From contig DAOVPZ010000017.1 in the NCBI GenBank assembly GCA_030628975.1, positions 1-12,422 of the forward strand: a stretch of DNA of 12,422 bases. Direction: 5' to 3'. The notes below the pieces were generated by a model that saw only the letters and a list, made by a program, of their open reading frames with translations, searched no databases and had not been told where the DNA came from. This DNA comes from Candidatus Cloacimonadota bacterium. GTDB taxonomy: Bacteria; Cloacimonadota; Cloacimonadia; JGIOTU-2. Position 1 is the stretch's first letter, and each line of letters opens with the position of its first letter. Below are positions 5,173-11,075 of this stretch, one piece after another. The position numbers and the translations under genes were made by a program.

Positions 5173-6477
5173 ATGAAAGTAATAACAACAATTCTGGTAC
5201 TTTGTTTGAGTCTTGGATTAACCACTTCTCTAAATGCAGAAGATTCATTTAACAAAGTAGATCTACCATTTCAATTTAGAGATTCTTATGAAATGCAACC
5301 TAAATTCAATTCTGCTGTATTAAAAAATCTTATCTTGGCAGAAGCTAATGAAGATATTGAAGAGGCAATGGAGGATATCGAAGAAGCAATGGAAGATGTT
5401 GAAGATGCATTAGAAGGAATTGAAATTAATATTGAGAAATCAAAACCACCAATAATGGTTACCTTTGATGCTACACCATATGATACTCCTTTAATGGGAG
5501 TTTATCTTAGTGATCTTGATTTTCAAGATGCCTATGAAATGCACTATGATTATAATTACGGTGTGCTTCTGGATGGGGTTGTAAAAGGTGGAGGTGCTGA
5601 TAATGCCGGTTTGATGGAAAACGATATTATTATGGAATTTGATGGAGTAAAAGTAAGATATGAAGATCATCTCAGCAGATTAATCAAAAGTAAGAATGTT
5701 GGTGATTCTATAGAAGTAAAGTTTTTCCGTGATGAAAATATCATGACAACAACTGTGATTTTGGGCTCCAGAAAGAAAAAGATTACTGAAGAAGAAGTTA
5801 TTACAAAAGATGGTAAAATCATAAGGAAATTGTCACCTGGTCATGGAGGTGGAAGCTGGATCCCTGTTTGGTATATGCCAAAAGACAAATTTGAAGATGT
5901 TAATGAGATTATTACAAGTTGCGGTTTTACAAAATTAAGAGAGGATGGACTCTTTCTTAATGGCGGGGGTGGAAAAGGCATGATTGGAAAAGGGTGGTTC
6001 ATCGGTGGTATGGGGGCTGGATATTCTATTGATAGGAAAATAATTGATACTACAGGTGTAAAAAGAATGAAATATTCAACGGGTTATGGTGGAGTAACTC
6101 TGGATAAAAGAATCCCTCTTTCAAGAAAACTGATTCCTGCAATTGGATTTATGATTGGTTGGGGTGCGCATACTATAGAATTCTCAAATATTGGTGAAAC
6201 CTACAATTGGGATAAGCTGGATGATCAATTGACAAGTTCAGAAAACAACTACATCAAAATATACAAAAAGTATATAATGTTTCAGCCAAAAATTGCTTGC
6301 TTATATAGAATCAATGATTGGTTAGGTATAAGAGCAGAGGTAGGTTATATGTTAAGTTATTCCTATCATAGTGGTTGGAATGCAGAAATTTGCGATGATA
6401 CATTTGAAATTAAAAACTCTCCTGAAACCTCTTATGATGGATATACTATAACCATCGGTCCATGGTTTGGATTTTAA
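5173..6477 (+). CDS. exported PDZ-domain protein with acidic heptads and a beta-rich C-terminus
   Basis: The start is the ATG at 5173 with AAGGAG five bases ahead; the frame is open further upstream, but only from a TTG. The 434-residue protein begins with a signal peptide (MKVITTILVLCLSLGL..., likely cut after LNA at 20-22). Residues 59-86 form four acidic heptads (EDIEEAM, EDIEEAM, EDVEDAL, EGIEINI), probably a short helix or coiled coil. Residues about 106-200 are a PDZ domain: MGVYL, GVLLDGVVKGGGADNAGLMENDIIMEFDGVKV, then GDSIEVKFFRDE. No Ser-His-Asp protease domain precedes it, so this is not an HtrA/DegP protease. From about 225 the chain is rich in Gly and aromatics with alternating beta-like stretches and ends in WFGF, like outer-membrane barrel ends with a terminal Phe. 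I do not recognise a named family. Its sigma-54 promoter and the downstream two-component genes suggest an envelope-stress role. Confidence 0.75.
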   Translation: MKVITTILVLCLSLGLTTSLNAEDSFNKVDLPFQFRDSYEMQPKFNSAVLKNLILAEANEDIEEAMEDIEEAMEDVEDALEGIEINIEKSKPPIMVTFDATPYDTPLMGVYLSDLDFQDAYEMHYDYNYGVLLDGVVKGGGADNAGLMENDIIMEFDGVKVRYEDHLSRLIKSKNVGDSIEVKFFRDENIMTTTVILGSRKKKITEEEVITKDGKIIRKLSPGHGGGSWIPVWYMPKDKFEDVNEIITSCGFTKLREDGLFLNGGGGKGMIGKGWFIGGMGAGYSIDRKIIDTTGVKRMKYSTGYGGVTLDKRIPLSRKLIPAIGFMIGWGAHTIEFSNIGETYNWDKLDDQLTSSENNYIKIYKKYIMFQPKIACLYRINDWLGIRAEVGYMLSYSYHSGWNAEICDDTFEIKNSPETSYDGYTITIGPWFGF

Positions 6478-6491
6478 AAACAATCAATCAA

Positions 6492-6522
6492 ATAGCCCTG
6501 TCTATCATAATGGCAGGGCTAT
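6492..6522 (+). terminator. hairpin between the PDZ gene and the lipoprotein gene
   Basis: ATAGCCCTG (6492-6500) pairs with CAGGGCTAT (6514-6522) to form a 9-bp stem with a 13-base loop, starting 14 bases after the PDZ stop codon. The following bases, CTTTATATC, are only a weak U-tract. It could be a leaky terminator that lowers expression of the lipoprotein gene, or an mRNA-stabilising element within one operon. Confidence 0.5.
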
Positions 6523-6555
6523 CTTTATATCAATTCCGAGTATAAAGGAGTTCCT

Positions 6556-7362
6556 ATGACAAATATAAAATTTAAAACAATTATTATATTTATTGGTCTT
6601 TTTATATTTCTAAATACTCTTTCAGGTTGTATAGAAATCTCAATTGACACAGATAAACTTGTTTCTGATGACAAAGTGAAAGTAAAAGGTGTAGTATTAA
6701 AACACAAAAGAACAATTCAGATTGAAGATGCAAAAAATTATGGAAAATTCAAGGCTGAAGTTCATCATGGAAATGTTGAAATTGCTGGTGGTAGTAGTTA
6801 TTCATTAGAAGTAGAAATTTATGAAAAAACTGAAGATGATTTGGTCCTAACATTAAAAGATGGAATACTTACAGGTGAAACCAAATCTGGAAAGCCATTT
6901 GCAATTGGAAATATAAAAGGAACATTACCTAATGATATTAATGTTACAATAGATTCAGGTGCTGGTAATGTTAAATTTTCTGATTTTAACGGTCAGAATT
7001 TTATTTTGAATGTAGGTGCTGGTAATTTCAACATAAGGAATTGTGATCTCAATAACATAATAGCAAATACTGGTGCTGGAAATGTAAGTTTCGAAAAATT
7101 AAACTGTAAAAATATAGATTTTAATACTGGTGTTGGTAATATTGAACTATCTGAAGTTTCATCAGAAGAAATTGATTGTAATTCAGGTGTTGGAAATATA
7201 AAGGCTTACAATTCTGTAGCAGAAGATGTTGAATTTTCTACAGGTATTGGGATTATCTCTATTTCTGAATGCCAATTTAAAAATAAAGATATATCAACAG
7301 GACTGGGCAGAATAAAAAATAAAGAAGTAAAACAAGAAAAATCAAATATAAAAGAATTATAA
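6556..7362 (+). CDS. lipoprotein with seven exact 19-residue repeats (DUF4097/DUF2807-like beta-solenoid)
   Basis: The 268-residue protein starts at an ATG five bases after AAAGGAG. The N-terminus is a hydrophobic lipoprotein signal ending in L22-S-G-C25, with C25 to be lipidated, so it sits on the periplasmic face of a membrane. The C-terminal half carries the motif (S/T/V)-G-(A/V/I/L)-G-(N), with its first residue at 134, 153, 172, 191, 210, 229 and 248. That is seven copies at a strict 19-residue step (SGAGN, VGAGN, TGAGN, TGVGN, SGVGN, TGIGI, TGLGR). This predicts a right-handed parallel beta-solenoid like DUF4097/DUF2807 adhesin-like domains. The tail (254-268) is Lys/Glu-rich. It follows the PDZ gene by 78 bases on the same strand, so it is probably under the same sigma-54 promoter. 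Its function is unknown; a scaffold or surface role is an inference. Confidence 0.75.
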   Translation: MTNIKFKTIIIFIGLFIFLNTLSGCIEISIDTDKLVSDDKVKVKGVVLKHKRTIQIEDAKNYGKFKAEVHHGNVEIAGGSSYSLEVEIYEKTEDDLVLTLKDGILTGETKSGKPFAIGNIKGTLPNDINVTIDSGAGNVKFSDFNGQNFILNVGAGNFNIRNCDLNNIIANTGAGNVSFEKLNCKNIDFNTGVGNIELSEVSSEEIDCNSGVGNIKAYNSVAEDVEFSTGIGIISISECQFKNKDISTGLGRIKNKEVKQEKSNIKEL

Positions 7363-7396
7363 CTTCTATTTAAGATCAAATTTCGTAATTAATTAT

Positions 7397-7434
7397 AAAA
7401 GGGAACTTGCAAAATGCTTGATTCTCTTTTTTAT
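7397..7434 (+). terminator. likely rho-independent terminator after the lipoprotein gene
   Basis: AAAAGGGAA (7397-7405) pairs with TTCTCTTTT (7422-7430), nine pairs with one G-U, around a 16-base loop, and the T-run continues directly (TTTTTTAT). It begins 34 bases after the stop at 7362. It separates the PDZ/lipoprotein unit from the regulatory genes. Confidence 0.5.
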
Positions 7435-7523
7435 ATCAAGAATATTTTAACATTTTAAAATAAAACTTGCCAAAAAAAATCAAAAAATGAACCTATGTAA
7501 TAAATTCATCTGAGACATAAATT

Positions 7524-8096
7524 ATGTTCAGTGCAATAACACAAAAAATAACATCCTTAATCCTTGCTGCTGGTTCTCTATTTTTATCTTCAGTAACAGG
7601 CACAAATGCTGTTTTCGAAGATGTTGAAATAATCAGATATGATAATATAATTGTATGTTCAGCAATTCTTTCCAATTGCTTTAACGAAGAATTAGATAAG
7701 ATTTTTCTGTCTGGTGAGATAATCAGAATAAATTTTAAGGTTCAAACTTTTGAAAAAGGTAATAGAGAACCAATAGATGAAAAAACTTTTAATCATTATA
7801 TTAAATACGATCTTGTTGATCAATATTATGAAGTCTATATTTCTGAAAAGGATGATAACTTTATTACAGAAGATATTGCTGAATCAAAAATACAACTTGC
7901 AAAAATAGAAGAATTTGAAGTTATTAAAACTGACCTTTTGGAATTTGGTAAAAAATATTACATAAAATTAACTGCAGAAATGGAATCAATATATTTGGAT
8001 GCTTTACATAAAAACATAGACTTAATGATATATTGGAATAATAAAAGAGCTACATGTAGAACACAAGAATTTGAGAAATCCTTATTAAAATCATGA
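7524..8096 (+). CDS. exported DUF4390-like protein in front of an NtrY-like kinase
   Basis: The 190-residue protein has a hydrophobic N-terminus (LILAAGSLFLSSVTGTNA, likely cut after A29), so it is predicted to be exported. The body has alternating beta-type stretches: FEDVEIIRYDNIIVCSAIL, then a segment ending in GEIIRINFKVQTF, IKYDLVDQYYEVYIS, and finally KKYYIKLTAEM. This order resembles DUF4390 proteins, which are known as neighbours of NtrY/NtrX-type two-component genes. The stop codon overlaps the kinase start (ATGA, 8093-8096), which means translational coupling. The ribosome binding site is weak (TGAGA 8 bases before the ATG). A plausible role is a periplasmic partner or ligand-binding accessory of the kinase, whose own periplasmic part is small. 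The family call rests on similarity recalled by eye and on context. Confidence 0.65.
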   Translation: MFSAITQKITSLILAAGSLFLSSVTGTNAVFEDVEIIRYDNIIVCSAILSNCFNEELDKIFLSGEIIRINFKVQTFEKGNREPIDEKTFNHYIKYDLVDQYYEVYISEKDDNFITEDIAESKIQLAKIEEFEVIKTDLLEFGKKYYIKLTAEMESIYLDALHKNIDLMIYWNNKRATCRTQEFEKSLLKS

Positions 8097-9262
8097 AACT
8101 TCCTTCTTTTAGAATTCAAATTTTAATAATTTTTCTCGTTTTGTTTTCTGCTTTTGCGATCTTTACAAGAAATTTTTTTATTAACGAATTTAGAGAATAT
8201 ACTGAAGATATCAAAGCGATTGAACTTGAACAAAAGATTCGTAATATTTATGACAATCACAAAGATGTTATAAAAAAAGAAGAGGTTGAACCTGCTCTTT
8301 CTGATCTATATCAAATACAATTAGCTTCAGATCAGTTTGAAAAAAACATAAAAATATATTCTATATCTATTGTTATTTTTATTGTCTTGGTAGTTTTTGC
8401 TATGTTTATGATCTTTACTAATATGATAACCAAACCTCTCACCCGGTTGCAAGAAATGACTGAGAAAGTATCCAAAGGTGACTTGAGTGCTAGAGCAAAA
8501 GAAAGCAAATATTCCCCAATTAATAAGTTGATTGTTACTTTCAACAGAAGGATGAGCGAATTAGAAGCGAGTCGTGATAAACTAATTCAGGCAGAAAAAG
8601 ATATGATGTGGAGAGAAATGGCACAAGTAATGGCTCATGAAATCAAGAATCCACTTACGCCATTAAGATTATCTGCTGAAAGATTAGAATATAAATATTC
8701 CAGCAAAAGTAAAGATTTTGATAAAGTATTTTCCGATTCTCTTGAAATTATAAATGAAGAAATTAATAATTTGCAAACCCTGGTTAAAGAATTCTCAAAG
8801 TTTGCCCGAATGCCTTCAGCTAATTATACTAAATATAACCTGAATGACCAAATCAAAGAAATTATAAAACCTTATGAAAATCAAGCTGATATCCAAATCA
8901 ATCTGCAAGAAAATATGCCTGTTTTTTATGGTGATAAGATGCAGATGAAACAGGTTTTTGTAAATCTTATTCAAAACTCAGTTCAGGCAATAAATAAAAA
9001 TGGAAGAATATCAATTATTACAACATATGAAAATCCTAAATTTCAATTTATAATTGAAGATAATGGAGAAGGAATAAAGGATGAGGAGATAAATAATATT
9101 TTCAGACCATATTTTACTACAAAAGAAAAAGGAACTGGACTCGGTCTTGCAATTGTGAAAAGAATTATTACACAACATAATGGCATAATTGATATTGAAA
9201 GTGAGAAAGGGAAAGGTACAAAATTTTCAATTTCTATTGAACAACTAAAAGAAAACCCATAA
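8093..9262 (+). CDS. membrane sensor histidine kinase, NtrY-like
   Basis: The 389-residue protein has two transmembrane helices (about 8-30 and 88-110) enclosing a short charged periplasmic stretch of about 55 residues. A HAMP domain (about 110-165, TKPLTRLQEMTEKVSKGDL) follows. The dimerisation/phosphoacceptor domain contains VMAHEIKNPLTPLRLSAERL with H182; HEIKNPLTPL is typical of NtrY. The ATPase part has the N-box NLIQNSVQAI (291-300), DNGEGI (323-328), the F-box FRPYFTTKEKGTGL (337-350) and the G2 box GTGLGLAIVKR (347-357). There is no PAS domain, unlike classical NtrY, so sensing must use the short periplasmic loop, the membrane or a partner. The start overlaps the stop of the DUF4390-like gene by four bases. 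The cognate response regulator follows after 105 bases. Confidence 0.92.
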   Translation: MKLPSFRIQILIIFLVLFSAFAIFTRNFFINEFREYTEDIKAIELEQKIRNIYDNHKDVIKKEEVEPALSDLYQIQLASDQFEKNIKIYSISIVIFIVLVVFAMFMIFTNMITKPLTRLQEMTEKVSKGDLSARAKESKYSPINKLIVTFNRRMSELEASRDKLIQAEKDMMWREMAQVMAHEIKNPLTPLRLSAERLEYKYSSKSKDFDKVFSDSLEIINEEINNLQTLVKEFSKFARMPSANYTKYNLNDQIKEIIKPYENQADIQINLQENMPVFYGDKMQMKQVFVNLIQNSVQAINKNGRISIITTYENPKFQFIIEDNGEGIKDEEINNIFRPYFTTKEKGTGLGLAIVKRIITQHNGIIDIESEKGKGTKFSISIEQLKENP

Positions 9263-9264
9263 TC

Positions 9265-9278
9265 TATATCATTTTGAT
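9265..9278. promoter_or_regulatory. inverted copy of the enhancer sequence upstream of the activator gene
   Basis: TATATCATTTTGAT here is the exact reverse complement of 4839-4852, the stretch that joins the two palindromes upstream of the sigma-54 promoter. It lies in the kinase-regulator gap, 90-103 bases before the activator start. It may be a second binding site through which the activator controls its own gene. No -24/-12 promoter is visible here, so any effect would be through another promoter, for example as repression. Confidence 0.4.
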
Positions 9279-9289
9279 TTAATGACAGG

Positions 9290-9313
9290 TTTTATCTAAA
9301 AACAATGATAAAA
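9290..9313 (+). promoter_or_regulatory. AT-rich hairpin between the kinase and regulator genes
   Basis: TTTTATC (9290-9296) and GATAAAA (9307-9313) make a perfect 7-bp inverted repeat with a 10-base centre. It may be an operator or a weak transcript hairpin. There is no following U-tract that would mark a terminator. Confidence 0.3.
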
Positions 9314-9367
9314 TTTAATCATAATATAAAAATTAACTTATTTATATAAAAAATAGAAAGGTAATAT

Positions 9368-10726
9368 ATGAACATTTTAGTAGTTGACGACGAAAAAAAC
9401 ATTCGTAGAACCCTAAGAGATATATTACAAGATGAAGGTTATAATGTTACTGCTTCAGAAAGTGGTGAAGAAGCTCTAAATTTATTATCGAATAATTTTT
9501 TCGACCTAATATTTCTCGATGTAAAACTTCCCGGAATAGATGGAATTGAAGTTCTTAAAAGAGTGAAAAAGGATTACATGGGCTTGGATGTAATTGTGAT
9601 ATCAGGTCATAGTACAATTAAGATCGCAGTTCAGGCTGTAAAAATGGGTGCTTATGACTTCTTAGAAAAACCACTTTCTCTACATAAAATTGTTATCTCA
9701 GCAAAAAATATAGCTGAAAAGAGAAAATTATTTCAAAAATTTCAGCAGGAATCAAAAAATATAGAATCTCAATACAGAATGATAGGAGTTTCTCCGGAAT
9801 TTAGTAAAATTCTCGATCTGATTAATAAAGTCAGTGTAACAAACAGCAAGGTTTTAATAGTTGGAGAAAGCGGTACTGGCAAAGAACTTGTGGCTTTCGC
9901 TATTCATAATCAAAGTGCAAGAAAAGATACTCCGTTTGTAAAATTTAATTCTGCTGCTATCCCAAATGAACTTGTTGAAAGCGAACTTTTCGGTCACGAA
10001 AAAGGAGCATTTACAGGTGCTGATAAGCAAAAATTAGGTAAACTTGAAATAGCTCATGAAGGAACATTATTTTTAGATGAAATCGGTGATATGAATTTAA
10101 ATGCACAAGCTAAGATTCTACGAGTCATTCAAGAAGGAAAATTTGAGCGAGTCGGAAGTAATAAAACAATTACTATTGATGTCCGTATCTTGGCTGCGAC
10201 AAATAAAGATCTTGAAAAAATGATAGAATCAGGTGAATTCCGAGAAGACCTATTTTATAGATTGAATGTAATCCCAATTAATATTCCACCCTTACGAGAT
10301 AGAAAAACTGATATACCTGTATTGCTAAACTACTATCTTGATTATTTTGCTGCCGAATTAAAAGTTCATCCCAAAAAGTTCTCATCTTCTGCTTTAAAGC
10401 TTATACAAAATTATTCCTTCCCTGGAAATATAAGAGAATTAAGAAATTTAGTTGAAAGATTATATATATTAACTTCAGAAGATATTATATCAGGAAATGA
10501 TGTTGAACCTCATATAAGAATCGTATTTGAGTCAAAAGGTGAAAATCTATCATTTCTTGAAACAAAATCATATTCTGAGGCGAAAAACGAATTTGAATCA
10601 TATTATCTTACGAAACAGCTTGAAAAATTCAACTGGAGCATAAGCACAACTGCTGAAAAATTAAGTCTCCAACAATCCAATCTATCCCGAAAAATAAAGG
10701 AGTTAGGAATAGAAAGGAATTATTAG
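9368..10726 (+). CDS. sigma-54-dependent response regulator, NtrC/NtrX family
   Basis: This 452-residue protein has the full three-part layout. Residues 1-120 are a receiver domain with the acidic pocket D7-D8, phosphoacceptor D51 (LIFLDVKLP), S79 and K101 (EKP). Residues about 138-378 are the AAA+ sigma-54 activation domain: Walker A GESGTGKE (166-173), the sigma-54-contacting loop ESELFGHEKGAFTGAD with GAFTGA intact (213-218), Walker B LFLDEIGD (234-241), and an intact RxDLFYRLNV region (292-301). Residues about 405-447 form a Fis-type helix-turn-helix (STTAEKLSLQQSNLSRKIKELG). AAAGG lies 6-7 bases before the ATG. It is the expected partner of the upstream kinase and the obvious candidate to activate the sigma-54 promoter at 4961. 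The organism must encode RpoN, which is not in this window. Confidence 0.95.
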   Translation: MNILVVDDEKNIRRTLRDILQDEGYNVTASESGEEALNLLSNNFFDLIFLDVKLPGIDGIEVLKRVKKDYMGLDVIVISGHSTIKIAVQAVKMGAYDFLEKPLSLHKIVISAKNIAEKRKLFQKFQQESKNIESQYRMIGVSPEFSKILDLINKVSVTNSKVLIVGESGTGKELVAFAIHNQSARKDTPFVKFNSAAIPNELVESELFGHEKGAFTGADKQKLGKLEIAHEGTLFLDEIGDMNLNAQAKILRVIQEGKFERVGSNKTITIDVRILAATNKDLEKMIESGEFREDLFYRLNVIPINIPPLRDRKTDIPVLLNYYLDYFAAELKVHPKKFSSSALKLIQNYSFPGNIRELRNLVERLYILTSEDIISGNDVEPHIRIVFESKGENLSFLETKSYSEAKNEFESYYLTKQLEKFNWSISTTAEKLSLQQSNLSRKIKELGIERNY

Positions 10727-10766
10727 TAATCAATTTAAAAAAAATTATGAATGTGTTCACTCTAAA

Positions 10767-10832
10767 AACCCCTGCCCGTTCTCCGTAGTTTCTACTACAA
10801 AGGATGAAAAGGGGTTAAATTTGGTTTTTTTT
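10767..10832 (+). terminator. possible terminator hairpin after the regulator gene
   Basis: AACCCCT (10767-10773) pairs with AGGGGTT (10810-10816). Inside it, GTAGT-TTCT-ACTAC (10785-10798) forms a second stem with a tetraloop. An uninterrupted run of eight T lies at 10825-10832, eight bases beyond the stem. The hairpin begins 40 bases after the stop at 10726. The gap between stem and T-run makes it a non-standard terminator, and it could equally be the 5' domain of a structured RNA. Confidence 0.4.
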
Positions 10833-10841
10833 ACCCTTTTA

Positions 10842-10981
10842 CCCATAGTTAAAACTGTGGGCTAACCTTATGGTAATTTGGAAGTTAGGATGTTAGAAGC
10901 CCACATCCCCAATTTAATTGGAGATTAGTTGTGGGAATTTATCCCCAAACGGGTTATTTTAACCATTTTAATGGTTTTTAT
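10842..10981. repeat. run of REP-like hairpins in the gap before the FakA-like gene
   Basis: The 350-base gap between the regulator and the FakA-like gene is packed with inverted repeats. CCCATAGTT-AA-AACTGTGGG lies at 10842-10861. TGTGGGCT (10856-10863) pairs with AGCCCACA (10898-10905). CCCACA (10900-10905) pairs with TGTGGG (10930-10935) around CCAATT-T-AATTGG (10909-10921). GGTTA-TTT-TAACC lies at 10952-10964, and AACCAT-TTTA-ATGGTT (10961-10976) is followed by a T-run. Several stems exclude each other. I saw no coding frame. It may be a REP-like mobile repeat or a structured leader RNA; the last hairpin with its T-run could terminate transcription. Confidence 0.55.
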
Positions 10982-11075
10982 AGTAGACTCATAAATGATT
11001 TTCATGTTTTTATCAATTTTTCCAGTTTTAATATATCCATCTAACTCAAGAGATTTATAACCTAAAAAAATTGTT

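Noticed and set aside
10727..11075. A small protein gene in the gap before the FakA-like gene
   Set aside because: Forward frames and the reverse stretches I read are broken by frequent stops, and nothing resembles a conserved peptide; hairpins explain the sequence better.
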